A DNA stretch of 64,000 bases, taken from NCBI RefSeq assembly GCF_000063605.1, contig NC_009497.1, positions 62,001 through 126,000 on the forward strand, written 5' to 3'. Below are positions 45,235 to 56,711 of this stretch, piece by piece. Numbering within the stretch: position 1 is the stretch's first letter; the number at the start of each line of letters is the position of its first letter. Origin of the DNA: Mycoplasmopsis agalactiae PG2 (lineage in GTDB: Bacteria > Bacillota_I > Bacilli_A > Mycoplasmatales > Metamycoplasmataceae). The position numbers and the translations under genes are program-made. The notes below the pieces were generated by a model. That model worked only from the letters and a program-made list of their open reading frames with translations, was not told where the DNA came from and did not search any database.

Positions 45235-45459
45235 ATGTTATTTAAAGACACTGGCGAAGAAAAGTCAAGCTGCAAAAAAGCAGATGCGCCTGCTGTTGTA
45301 GGACAAATTCAAGTTTCAGATGAATTACTTGATTTTTCTGCATTTGCTAAGCCAAAGAAAAAAGAATCATCATGCAAAGAAAGTGGAGCTTGCTCAAAAG
45401 ATGATGAAAACCTTACACCTCGTGAAAGAGCTATTAGAGCAAGAAAAGAAGGTAAATAA
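45235..45459 (+). CDS. Small cysteine-containing protein between E1 and E2 genes (74 aa)
   Basis: The ATG has CGGAGG ahead of it, and the TAA overlaps the E2 start, so this ORF is coupled to pdhC. The product is charged and low in hydrophobics, with three cysteines in SSCKK, SSCKES and GACSKDD contexts. The middle, VVGQIQVSDELLDF, resembles the linker that follows a lipoyl domain in E2 chains, and MLFKDTGE resembles the start of such a domain. There is no room for the roughly 80-residue lipoyl fold and no DKV lipoylation motif. It may be the remnant N-terminus of E2, now a separate peptide (inference). Confidence 0.7.
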   Translation: MLFKDTGEEKSSCKKADAPAVVGQIQVSDELLDFSAFAKPKKKESSCKESGACSKDDENLTPRERAIRARKEGK

Positions 45460-46193
45460 TGGCTGTTGAGCTTGCACAAGTTAAACCGCTAGAAGAAAAA
45501 GAAGCTCCTATTTCAGGAATTCGTAAGGCTATTGCTAAAAACTTAAAAGAAGTTTTAGAATCATCAGCATACTGTTCATTAGTTTTAAAAGCTGATGTTA
45601 CAAACCTTTGAAATTTACGTGCAAAAGTTAAGGACAAAGTTTTTGCAGAACACAATGTTAAATTAACATTTTTATCATGAATAGTTAAAGCTTCTGCTAT
45701 CGCACTAAGTGAATATCCATCTTTTGCTGCTAGATGAGATGGTGTTGAAGGTAAAGTTTACTACCCAGGTACATTAAACATTGGTATTGCTGTTGACACA
45801 CCTTTTGGTCTATTTGTGCCTGTAATTAGAGGCGTTGAAAACTTAAGTATTATTGATATTCAAAAAGAAATTGTAAGATTATCAACTCTTGCTAGAGACA
45901 AAAAACTAAAAATGTCAGACATGAGCGGTGGTTGTTTTGCAATTACTAACGTTGGTAGTGCTGGCGTTCTATTTGGTTCACCAATTATGAACAAAGGCAA
46001 CACAGCTATTTCAGCTACTGGTGCAATCATTGATGAATTAAAATTAAACAAAGAAGGTGCTGTTGAAAACAGAAAAGTTATGTACCTTTCAATAGCAGCT
46101 GACCACCAATGAGTTGACGGTGCTGACATGGCTCGTTTCCAAGGTAGAATTAAAGAATTAATCGAAAACCCAGAACAATTAGGAGAATTTTAA
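45459..46193 (+). CDS. pdhC: Dihydrolipoamide acetyltransferase (E2), catalytic domain only
   Basis: This 244-residue protein is only the acyltransferase core. It begins at PISGIRKAIAKNLKE and ends with the active site DHQWVDGADMARF (His and Asp retained). The N-terminal lipoyl domain, linker and peripheral-subunit-binding domain of normal E2 (over 400 residues) are absent. It starts on the stop of the 74-aa ORF. AGGAGA and 1 base separate it from the E3 gene. The E2 core moves acetyl from a lipoyl arm to CoA. Confidence 0.93.
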
Positions 46194-46194
46194 T

Positions 46195-47820
46195 ATGACA
46201 GCAGAATCAAAATGCACAAAGTCATGTGCTACAGGCTGTGCATCTAGTTGTGAAGCATCAAAATCATCTTGCGCTTCAAGTTGCGCAAGCCAATCATCAT
46301 GCAATTCATCATGCCCAAAGAGCACTTGCTCAGAAGCTAAAGAGTGCTCAGCTTGAAAAGATGAAGGCCTTAAATACGAAGGCGAAGTTGCTGATGAATT
46401 TGACTTAATAGTAGTTGGTTCAGGCCCTGGTGGATATTTAGCTGCTGAAATGGCAGGTAAAGCAGGCCTAAAAACATTAATTGTTGAAAAAGAATTCTGA
46501 GGTGGTGTTTGTTTAAACATAGGATGTATTCCTACAAAAGCTATGCTTAGATCAACTCATGCATTAGAAGAAGTTATTCATGCAGCTAAATTTGGTGTAG
46601 TTGCAAACTTAGAAGACTTAAACATTGACTACCAACAATCATGAGCTAAAATGCATGAACGTAAAGCTAAAGTTGTTGCTAAGCTTTCAGGCGGTGTTAA
46701 GTTCTTAATGAAAGCTTCAAAAGTACAAACTGAAGAAGGCGTTGCTAAATTTGTTGGTGCAAGAGAAATAGAAGTTAATGGCAAAGTTTACCGTGGTAAA
46801 AACGTTATTTTAGCTACCGGTAGCCACTCAAACAGAATGAAATTCCTTGAAGGATTTGAAAAAGGTTATGAAAGTGGCAAATTAATGACTTCTCGTGAAG
46901 CTATTAACAATGATAAGTCATTGCCTGCATCAATGGTCATCGTTGGTGGTGGTGTTATTGGTGTTGAATTTGCACAAATGTATGCATCAATGGGCACAAA
47001 AGTAACCATTATCCAAAGAGAAGACCGCTTACTTCCTGGTATTGACAAAGAAATTGTTGACGAATTTGCAAAAATTCTTAAAACTGATTCAAAAATTGAA
47101 GTTATTTATGGTGCAACAAGCACAAAACTAGAAGATGATGAAAACTTAGTTTACACAAAAGATGGCAAAGAAGAAAAAATCACTGCTGAAGTTATTCTTA
47201 TTGCTACAGGTAGAGTTCCAGCATCTGAAGGTTTAGCTGAAGTTGGTATTGAATTAGGTGCAAGAAAAGAAGTTAAAGTTGACAAATTCTTACGTACTAA
47301 TGTTAAAGGTGTTTATGCTATTGGTGATGTAACTAACCAAAACATGTTAGCTCACGTTGCTTACATTCACGCTGTTACAGCAGTGCACCACATTCTAGAT
47401 ATATATGGCATTCCATATGACCCAGCTACAAAACCTGTGCCTGCATGTATTTACACAAGCCCAGAAATTGCTACAGTTGGTTTAACTGAAGATCAAGCTA
47501 AAGAAGCTGGTTTAGACTTTATTGTTTCTAAATACAAATTTGCTACTTTAGGTAAAGCAATTGCTGCTGAAGAAACTAAAGGTTTAATAAAACTAATAGT
47601 TCTTAAAGACGGCCACATTGTTGGTGCTTCATTAATGGGTCCTAATGTAACAGACTATGTTGCTGAATTAGCAGTAGCTATCGAAAAAAGAATATGTGTA
47701 ACAGCTTTAACACACATTATTCATCCACATCCAACATTTAATGAAATTATTTGAGAAGCTGCTAGAAGTGCTTTATCAAAATTAACTGCTGAAAAATTAA
47801 ATGAGAGAAAAAACAGCTAA
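46195..47820 (+). CDS. pdhD: Dihydrolipoamide dehydrogenase (E3) with Cys-rich N-terminal extension
   Basis: This 541-residue flavoenzyme has an extra N-terminus of about 70 residues. Ten cysteines lie at positions 7, 11, 15, 19, 26, 30, 36, 40, 45 and 51, many as CxxxC and set among Ser, Ala and Lys. The E3 body follows: [17 protein letters not shown], redox cysteines GGVCLNIGC (106 and 111), the NAD motif [25 protein letters not shown], and [11 protein letters not shown] at the dimer interface. Other mycoplasmas often have a lipoyl domain on E3; here the Cys-rich stretch stands where it would be. It ends at a terminator. Confidence 0.95.
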
Positions 47821-47828
47821 TCTGTTTT

Positions 47829-47856
47829 AAGCACTAAGATATGCTTAGTGCTTTTT
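47829..47856 (+). terminator. Terminator of the pdh operon
   Basis: A perfect 10-bp stem AAGCACTAAG / CTTAGTGCTT with a 5-base loop ends in T5. Confidence 0.93.
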
Positions 47857-48013
47857 ATTTTGTCTATAATCTAGCTAAAATAAAGCTAGCAAAATAAAAC
47901 AAGAAAACTGCTTGCAATGTGTTAAAATCTATAATTGCATTTTTAATATTTTATTGTACAATATTAAATATACAGTTCTAGAATTAAAAAAAATAATTAT
48001 GAAAGGAGCGCAT

Positions 48014-48220
48014 ATGGCAAGAAGAGATCAACTCAATGGTAAAGGCCCTCTTGTTGGAAACTTACGTTCTCACTCAATGATCGCTACAAAAAGAAAATTC
48101 AATGTAAACTTGCAAAAAATTACTATTGCAAATAGTAATGGCACCCCAACAACACTAAGAGTTAGCGCAAAAACAATTAAGACATTGAAGCGTAAGGGTA
48201 TCCTTTCAGCACAAGCATAA
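48014..48220 (+). CDS. rpmB: 50S ribosomal protein L28
   Basis: This 68-residue protein starts [16 protein letters not shown] and continues with [15 protein letters not shown], matching bL28. GAAAGGAGCG is the ribosome site; an ORF extending further upstream in frame is not needed. It is monocistronic and ends at a hairpin. Confidence 0.96.
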
Positions 48221-48241
48221 TTACCATTTTAATAATAATTA

Positions 48242-48277
48242 AAAACCAAGCTGCGATTATAAGCTTGGTTTTGTTTT
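48242..48277. terminator. Terminator of rpmB
   Basis: The stem AAAACCAAGC / GCTTGGTTTT with an 11-base loop is followed by GTTTTT. The convergent DJ-1 gene ends at its right edge. Confidence 0.88.
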
Positions 48278-48824
48278 TAATTACCTTCAAGGCCGTTTTT
48301 AACTTCAGTATAGAGCTTAGTGCCATAAAGTGATTTTATTATTATAAGTAGTCCTAGTTCAGTACCTGCTGTAGCTGCCTTACCTGTAAAAAGCTTATTG
48401 CTTTGTGACACAAGAGTATCACTTTGTTTTTTGAGCAAGTATTATTAATATTTTCAATTGGAAATGAACTATAAACTTCATTGTCAGTAATTATGCCGTT
48501 TTCATATAGTGCATTAGGAGCGTCACAAATTGCAAAAACATATTTATCTAGCTTTTTGAAATTTCTAATTATTTCAAGTGACTCTTTATCTTCTCTTAAT
48601 TCCTTAGCACCTGCGCCACCAGGAATAAATATTGCATCATAATCAGATTCATCAACTTCGCTAACTAAATTAAGCGTCACAATGCCATGTTGTCCGGTTG
48701 CACTCTTATAGCTAGGATTAAAGTATGTAATTTCTTCAATTTGCTTTGATCTTTTTAATACACTCAAGACAGAAACAAGCTCCATGTCATTGAATTTATT
48801 GTGAACTACTACTAATAATTTCAT
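48277..48824 (-). pseudogene. DJ-1/PfpI family protein, frameshifted
   Basis: The first part reads LLVVVHNKFNDMELVSVLSVL, then FIPGGAGAKELRED and FAICDAPNAL, where the nucleophile-elbow cysteine of DJ-1 sits. The frame then leaves at the run plotted as T6 on the plus strand (48427-48432). One more T would join it to a second frame encoding NKLFTGKAATAGTELGLLI and a normal end at 48277. The joined length is 182 residues, the family norm. DJ-1 relatives are glyoxalase, chaperone or redox proteins. GGAG lies ahead of the ATG. As sequenced, the C-terminal third is lost. Confidence 0.8.
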
Positions 48825-48838
48825 TTAAGCTCCTTTAG

Positions 48839-49738
48839 CTACACTCTTTTCTTACGTCTAATAATCCCTCTTCAAATAGCAACTAAAATTAAAGCGAGGG
48901 GCAAAAATATTGTTAGTGCAACTACAACCAAATATACTCTTACTCACATTTTGTTGCGATTATGTTTAGCAGTTTCAATTTGCTCATGAATTTCCACTGA
49001 CTTTTCACCAAAAAAGTCACCAATATCATCCAAACGTCTTTTATCAATTAATCTAATAACTACATAAGCTACAATTAATAATGCCATTATTATTGTGCAA
49101 ATTAAACAAAATAATTGTGTGTTTTTAAAGCTTTTATCTAATCATTTTGGCCATTCTAAATTAATATAAAATGAGCCATCTCTACTTCCTGCTTCTCAGT
49201 TTCCTGATTTATATAAACCAAAAATAATTAAAGTTATTAAACCTAAGTAAGTAAGCACAAAAATTAGTAGCCATAATAAATTAATATCTTTTAAAACAAT
49301 TCTTTTATAAACTAAGTGAAAAGTTGAGCTAGAAGTATAGTCCCCTGCTGAGATAGCATCTCTATGCCTTTGCACTGTGTTAGATCACTGACTTTTTTCA
49401 ATTGCATTTTTAATTGCATTTGCAAATGAAACAAACATTATGATTGCAAACAAGACTAAGTAGCCAACAAGTGGCTTACCGTCTTTGCCAGCACTAAAAG
49501 GCTTAACCTTAAATCAAGTCAAAATAAAGAAAGCAACAGCAGCAAAAAAGATAAATAAAGACATAAAGATCATGAATGACTTTATTTTCTTTTCAGATTT
49601 TATTACTTTATACATTCTAGGTGAAAATTGATTAAGCGGATCTCTATAAGATTTTTTTGCTTCAGTTGCAAAAGAAACATCCCTGTTACTTTGCACAATT
49701 TCCATTGTTTCTCTATTATGAATTGGTCTATATTTCAT
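48839..49738 (-). CDS. Putative membrane protein (299 aa)
   Basis: Four strong hydrophobic segments are visible, at about residues 55-75, 88-104, 150-172 and 200-222, with one more near the C-terminus (about 265-290). A basic tail (RRKKRV) follows. Several TGA Trp codons are used. The N-terminus is hydrophilic and likely cytoplasmic. No family is recognised. It is upstream of, and probably cotranscribed with, the DJ-1-like gene. Confidence 0.75.
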
Positions 49739-49886
49739 AACTACCTCTATGTTAATTAAATTATATATAAAACAGATATTATTAAGTATTAATGGAATGC
49801 TTAATTTTTAGATAAATAGTAGCATGCAGCGTAAAAAAATATTTTTTTGTTGCAAAATAATTTTTTTATTTATAATTAATTACGTT

Positions 49887-50029
49887 ATGAATACATTCAA
49901 CCAATATAATGCACGTGCAATTATGGCTAACATTAAGATGATCTTCTTAATGAAATTTTGCCATTAGCTCCTCATTTATTAGGTTATAAAAAAGACATTT
50001 TATATACATTAATAAGTAATACCAGATAA
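49887..50029 (+). pseudogene. Short gene remnant with own promoter and terminator
   Basis: TATAAT (49871-49876) is followed by an ATG at 49887 giving MNTFNQYNARAIMANI, which stops after 26 residues. A second frame from about 49938 gives DDLLNEILPLAPHLLGYKK and ends at 50027-50029. One indel near 49930-49938 would join them to about 49 residues. A terminator follows at once. This looks like what is left of a larger gene after internal deletion; identity unknown. Confidence 0.4.
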
Positions 50030-50054
50030 AAGTAGGAGCAAATCCTACTTTTAT
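50026..50054 (+). terminator. Strong terminator upstream of oppA
   Basis: A perfect 12-bp stem ATAAAAGTAGGA / TCCTACTTTTAT with a 5-base loop is followed by TT. It insulates the opp operon. Confidence 0.85.
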
Positions 50055-50246
50055 TTAGCACAATTTTATAAAAGTTACCTATTATTTATTAAATATATGT
50101 TCATAACACAAATTTAAATCTTTACTTACATTAAAACTTTAAATCCTTAAATATTTTTGCCATACATTTATATTCAATGCTTTAAATTTTTATAAAAAAG
50201 AGCAAAATGTTATGGCTTATTAATGTATATAAAAGAAAGGGATATT

Positions 50247-53126
50247 ATGCCAACAAAAAGAAATAAATTATTCTTATACTTAGGTACATCAGCAGTTGGC
50301 TTAGCCACACCTCTAGTAGCTGCTAGATGTCAAAATGATGAATATCAAGAATTAGATTACAAAAAATGAGCTAGTGTTCTAGATGGAAAACCTGAATCAT
50401 TATGAAACCTAGAATTAGAATCTAAAGCTTACGAAAGCAGCGAATCATTAGTTAAAAATGATTTATTAGCAAAAGGAATCCTTAGAGCACCTGCACCAGG
50501 AACTAGACCTGCTGTATCGGAATATTCATTCGATGGTTCTGTAAGCTATGGTTCATGACAAAGTACACCATTAGAATCAGCACAAGGAATCTTGCTTAGA
50601 AAAGAAGTGTTATTTTCACCAATTGTTATTAAAACAATTGACGGAAAATTTGTTAACGCCCGTCCTTCTGTTTGAAGATATAAACTAGAATTAGGTTCAA
50701 AAGTTCTTGTGACTGATGCTGATAATAAGGTTCATGAATTTGACAACGACCTAGTTGATGAGTTTCCACAACCAGATGGTGAGCCAGTTAGCCATAAAGG
50801 AAAAAATATTGCTACATTTAAGTACCCATTATATGAAGCAACTTCATCAAATGCTAAAAGTATTAACAGCAAACAATTTAAAGATTTGTTAAAGAAAGCT
50901 AAAAAGCTACAATTTGAAGTTGTAAAAGGTCAAAAATGAATCAATAATAAAGGCGAAGCAACTAAATATGAAGTTGTTCCTAAAGACTTTTACTACTCAT
51001 GATTAAGAACAACAGGTAGAAATGTTGAACAACGTGAAAAATTGTTGAAAGATTCAGCAGGCCAAGAATACAAAGATGGTAAAAAGAGTGCTGAGATTGA
51101 CAAATTCATAAATCAAAAATGACTAACTCAAAACTCAACATTCTTTACTAAGAGTTCAAAATATTCTAATGAATATGTTTACCAATTCTTAAGTATTGAT
51201 TCATCTCAATTCTATGATGAAAGCAAATTTATTGTTGATGGCAAACTAACATTTAACCCATTAACTGAAAGTAAACAAGGCTCATTTGACTTACTTTTTG
51301 AACAACTAGCAACTTCACAAGACTTTTCAGCTGCTCCATCACAACTATTAGATGAATATGATAAAGAACCATCTAAAGTTCCAGCTAAACCAGTAAGAGC
51401 TAATCCAGAAAATAATGTAGTAGCAGAGTACAAAAAAATCCTTGAAGGTACCAAAAGCTCATTAGCAAGTAAAATCGGACTATATTGATATGGTTTCCAT
51501 GAAGAAGATATTTTAACAGCTGGTAGATACTACTATGCAGGTTGAAATCCAAGCAATAGAGAGGAAACATATAAATTAAACCCTCATTATAGAAAAGAAA
51601 AAGCTGACGATCCAATTGCTAAGTGAAAGGAATCAAAACAAGTTAAAGAATACCGTACATGATACCAAGGTGATGCTTTAAACGAAAACATCTTTAAAAC
51701 AGCCGTAAAGAACGAATTCTTAAAAGGAACATTGTCATTTGCTCCTCAGTCATTACTAGAGAAAAAGGACTTAGATCACTTTAGCAACAGACAACGTGAC
51801 TATGGTGCAAGCTTCATAAGAGAAAACAACCCAACAACTAGTCCATATACATTCTTAACATCATATATTCCTTACGCACAAACACATACAAATGACACCA
51901 AATTTAATTACAATGAACATTTTGCAAAATTAGCGTTTGGTGCTTCAATTGATGAAATTAGAAAAGGCGATAAACCTACAAATCTAAAAGATAAATTGGG
52001 TGGCACAGCAGTAGCATTTAGAACATTAATTAACTCAGCAATTAACTGAGAATACTTAGCTAAATACATTAGCAATGACAAAAAAACTGCATGATACAGC
52101 TTAATTGCTCCAAATACAGCAATTGAGACTAATGATCAAGGTGGCAAAATTGTTCAACCTGAAGAATTTGCAGATAAATTCAATGAGCAATTCTTTGTTG
52201 ACGCGCAAGGAAATAAAGTTGCAACCGTTTCTGTAAAAGAAAACAGAGATAAATCAAATGTTCAAAGTGATGCTGAAAGATTCAAATCAGCTAAGTTTAA
52301 AGAAATTCAAGCTGAAGTTAAGAAGATTTTAGATGAATACTACAAAAAGAACAATTTAGATGCAACTAAAGACAAAGTAGAATGAACACTTATTAACCGA
52401 AATGTTGGTTCATTTAACCCACCATTATTAGAACAATTAGTAAGATGAATCCCTGACTTATATAAAGCGCTTGATCCAAGACTTAGTGCAACTTACAAAA
52501 AATTTGATACACGAGAAGAATGAGTTAGCGCAATTGGTTCACAAACTTCATATTCAAACTTTGCCTCAATTAGATATGATGTAAACAACATAGGTGCCGG
52601 ATATGACGGCCTAGGTCTATCATCACTTAGAGTTGTAATGGTATTGATTGACTCTGATACTGCATTAAAAAACTCATTAAGAAAGAGTTTTCCACAATTA
52701 GTTAAAGCTTCTGAAGAATTTGTGAAATTTATGAAAAACAATAGTTTTAAATGAAGTGTTCCACTTGACAAGTGAAAAGATGTTGAAAGCAAATATTGAG
52801 TTGAATTAAACGATGACCCAAGCATCTACAAATGAGATGATAGCAGCAAAAAATTAGTTAAAAATGACAATACTAGTGAAAAATGAACACATCTTTCAGC
52901 TGCTAGTGCCGAATTCTTTGTTAAATATGCAAAAAGTTTGACACTAGAAGACAACATTGCGCTTTCAAATGAATTAACAAACTACTATGGTAGAGTTCCT
53001 GAACCTGCATTCTTAATAAATAAAGAACAATTTATTATCTCATTTATAAGTCCATCTCTTTCAAGACCTTACACAGGTACAAATGCTTTATGATTTGCGG
53101 ACTTTGTAATCCGTGGTAATAAATAA
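50247..53126 (+). CDS. oppA: Oligopeptide ABC transporter substrate-binding lipoprotein OppA
   Basis: This 959-residue lipoprotein has a basic start (MPTKRNK), a hydrophobic stretch and lipobox LVAARC (Cys about residue 31). The mature part is long, hydrophilic and Trp-rich through TGA, typical of mycoplasma OppA, which is much larger than in other bacteria. The operon position before oppBCDF fixes the role: peptide capture at the cell surface. In related species OppA also binds host cells; that is not visible here. Confidence 0.9.
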
Positions 53127-53157
53127 TAAAAATATAAAATAAGATAAAATTTAAACT

Positions 53158-54279
53158 ATGTTTAAGTATATATTCAAGAGAATAGCTATGGCTATTCTTA
53201 CATTATTTATTGTCATAATCTTTTCTTATACACTATTAGCGGCTTTTGGTAAGAATCCATACGATGGGATTTTAGCTGAATACATTAACAATGCTAGGCC
53301 AGGTGATGTTGTATTAGAGCAAATTAAAAGAGATGCAGAAAACTATAGAAATACTCCTGTTTTAGTAAAGCTTTTTAATTACCTAGGAGGCTTATTTAAA
53401 GGAGATTTCGGAATTCTTTATGGAAAAGTAAAAGGACAAAATGCTTTTGGCCAAAGTGTTGTCTCAGTGTTTTGAGAATATATGCCAAATAGTTTATTTG
53501 TCTCACTTCCAGCCTTTGTTATAAGTGCACTTTTAGGAACAACCTTAGGTATTGTAGCTGGTTATAAAAGAGGAACAATTTGAGACAGCATCATAAATGT
53601 CTTTGTCTTTATTTTCATAGCTGTACCATCATTTATAATCGCTCCAATGTTTATAAACTTATTTACAAAATTAGGTTTCCCAACTATTTATACAGCTTGG
53701 GTAAGGAATGATACATCGGGAACCAATAGTTTTGCAAACTTTTTCAAAAGTATAATTCCGCCAATCTTAGTTGTTTCACTTAGCTCAATGGCTATTTATA
53801 CACTTTATGCAAGAAACCAAACAGTTACTGTTTTAACTTCAAATTATGTCCTTATAGCTAAAACCAAAGGTTTAAGCACAATGCAAATATTTAGAAAATA
53901 TGTTTTTAGAAACATATCAATTCCACTTAGTGCAATAATACTTCCTTCATATATTGGTTTACTTTCTGGAAGTATAATTGTCGAGAGATTCTGAGGAGTT
54001 GAAGGAACAGCGCTTATCCTAGCATTTGCCTTTCCAAATGCTGAGATAAATATGGTTATGTATAGCATAATACTATTTACCTCATTAAGTGTGTTTACAG
54101 ACATTTGGGTCGATATTTCATTTGTAATATTAGACCCAAGAATTGTTTATGGTTCAAACTCAGGAATCAACTACTTACACATTTTTAAAGCTTATTTAGT
54201 AAGAAAAAGAAAACTAAAAGAATTATTCAAACAAGAAGAAGATTCAACAATTATTCACGAGGAGGTTAAGAGCAACTAA
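53158..54279 (+). CDS. oppB: Oligopeptide ABC transporter permease OppB
   Basis: This 373-residue membrane protein starts MFKYIFKRIAMAILTLFIV, as OppB/DppB proteins do. The permease helices and EAA loop (NYVLIAKTKGLSTMQIFRKY) are present. A roughly 60-residue extra segment follows helix 1. Its TAA overlaps the oppC ATG. No Shine-Dalgarno; TAAAAT just upstream suggests a short leader or secondary promoter. Confidence 0.95.
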
Positions 54280-55547
54280 TGAATTCCATAGAATTTAATA
54301 AAAAGTATGAATTAGACTCTGAATCAGTAGCAAAAATTGTTCCTTCCCAGAGACCTAAGTCTACTAACAGCATTGCTGGAAAACCAAAAGTTTTAATTGT
54401 TGAAGTTTTAAAAAGGTTTTTTACAAATCCTGTTGTTGTTATTTCAACACTAGTTTTCTTAACCATAATCCTAACAGCAATTATTGTTACAATTTCGCCA
54501 ACTTATAAACCTGGTACTAGTATAGCTTCTGATTTTAAGTCTAATAATTACTGAGACCAAGGACTTTCAGATGTTGGAGGCTTGCCCCCCATCTTTGCTC
54601 CGCATATTTCAGTAACAAACTCATCAATTATTGAACAAGTCAATACATTTAATGATCCTAATTATGCTTATTCAAAGTACTTGAAGGAATATTTAGACTT
54701 TAGATCAGTCGCTTCTGATAGAATTGTGATTGATTATTACAAATACTACTATGCAAGGCAATTAAATGTAGCTATTAATAAGGCCTTTAATGAAGGTTAT
54801 GTAATTGATGATTCGTTTGTAAATTATTTAAAAACTCAAGTTGACCAATTTACACTTAAAACCTACTTTGGTACAACTTTTTCAGACCGTGACGTTTGAT
54901 CAACTGTATGAGCTGGCGCACTTGAATCTATTAAAATAGCATTCTTTGTTGCTACAGTGGAAGTTATTATTGGTGTAACAATAGGTGCTTACTTAGGCTT
55001 TCATGCTGGCAAATGAATTGATACAGTGTTTATGAGAATGATTGACATTTTCCAGGCACCTCCATCAATTATTTGATTATTAATGTTCATTTCCTTAAGT
55101 AAAGATAGTCCTAGTGATTGAATCTTAATAGCCGGCTTACTATTTACAGGTTGAACATGACCAATTCACTCAACTAGATTATTTATAATAACTGTTAAAG
55201 ATGAAGAGTACATTTTAGCTTCTAGAAGTATCGGTGCTTCAAAAAATAGACAAATTTTCTTCCACGCACTACCAGCAATTTTAGGCAAAGTTGCAATGAA
55301 CTATGTGCGTAGAATTCCAGGGGTAATTTTAAGTATTGCTTCCTTATCATTCCTAGGTTTTTACAACTCACCTGATTCATATAACCTCGGTAAGTTCTTG
55401 TTTGACAACATTGGTAAAGAAGCTGAAAACCCATGAATAGTTATTATTCCAGCCACAACACTATTATTATTAAGTTTAAGTTTACAATTCATGGCAATTG
55501 GGCTTCATGACGCCTTAGATCCTAAAGTTATAAAAATTAAAAGATAA
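54279..55547 (+). CDS. oppC: Oligopeptide ABC transporter permease OppC
   Basis: This 422-residue permease has an N-terminal cytoplasmic stretch, helix 1 (VVVISTLVFLTIILTAII), a large outer loop and the core with GALESIKIAFFVATVEVIIG. The EAA motif is EYILASRSIGASKNRQIF. It is longer than usual (about 300) because of that outer loop. The TAATG junction couples it to oppB. Confidence 0.95.
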
Positions 55548-55562
55548 TTAGAAAGAGCAATT

Positions 55563-56711
55563 ATGGATACAAATATTCAGTCTAATACAACAACTAATGA
55601 TGAAGTCATGATTGATTCAAAAGACAAATTATCTTCAATTAGGGTTGAAAAGCTAACTAATAATCAACTTTTAAAAGTTAGAAATCTAAAGGTTGACTTC
55701 AAAAACGGACGAAATTCGCTTATAAGAATAGTTAGAGGCGTTGATATTGATGTTAATAATGGTCAAATTGTTGGGCTAGTTGGTGAATCTGGTTCAGGTA
55801 AATCAGTTACATCCAAAGCTTTAATTAATGTTAATGAAAATGCTTTAATCTCTTGTGATGAATTAGTAATTAGCGACATTGATTTATCAAAGATTAAAAA
55901 AGCTAAATTATGAGAATCAGTTAGAGGACATTACATTGGATATATTCCCCAAGATCCACTTACTTCGCTTAATCCTACTAGAAAAATTGGTAAGCAATTA
56001 TTAGATGCATTAAATTTAAATAGCGAGTGAAAAAACAAGTCTAAAGATGAGAAAAAAGCCTATTTGATAGGTCTTTTGGAAAGATTTGGTATTCATGATG
56101 CTGAAGAAGTTTATGATAGATACCCTCATACATTAAGCGGCGGGATGAAGCAAAGAGTTGTTATAACAATGGTTGTAGCACTTAAGCCTTTACTAATAAT
56201 TGCTGACGAGCCAACAACTGCACTTGACCCAACTGTGCAAGCTTCAGTTTTAGCTCTTTTTGAGCAAATTCGGCAAGAGTATAACATTTCAATTATTCTA
56301 ATTTCACACAACATTAGTGTTGTTGCCAAGTTCTGTGAATACATTTATGTTATGTATGCTGGCAAAATTGTTGAAAGAGGAACTAGAAAAGACATTTTTA
56401 CTAATCCAGCTCACCCTTATACTTGAGCGCTTATATCAGCTATACCTGAAAATGATGATGAGAGATTATTCTCAATTCAAGGTACACCGCCAGATATGGC
56501 AAACTTACCAATAGGTGATCCTTTTGCGCCTAGAAATGACTATGCACTTGAAATTGATTATGAAAAAGAACCTCCATTAATTGAAATCAACAGTCATCAT
56601 AAAGCTGCAACATGATTGCTTCACCCTGATGCACCAAAAATCCAAAGGCCAAAAGAATTAGAACACAGACTAAAAAGTTTTAGAAAGGTATTTAAAGACG
56701 ATGAAGAGTAG
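55563..56711 (+). CDS. oppD: Oligopeptide ABC transporter ATPase OppD
   Basis: This 382-residue ATPase has Walker A GESGSGKSV, Q-loop YIPQDPLTSLNP, signature LSGGMKQRV, Walker B LLIIADEPTTALD and the switch His in ISHNISVV. The OppD C-terminal region HPYTWALISAIPENDDE is present. It overlaps oppF by 11 bases. Confidence 0.96.

Larger units (their letters stand above)
49739..50246. other. 508-base region between a membrane gene and oppA
   Basis: Apart from the small gene remnant and its terminator listed separately, this AT-rich region holds only the likely oppA leader (AGAAAGGGA ribosome site at 50234-50242). No other ORF is seen. Confidence 0.5.

Noticed and set aside
47912-48013. N-terminal extension of L28 by 34 codons
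   Set aside because: A strong GAAAGGAG site sits just before the internal ATG that gives the normal L28 start MARRD.
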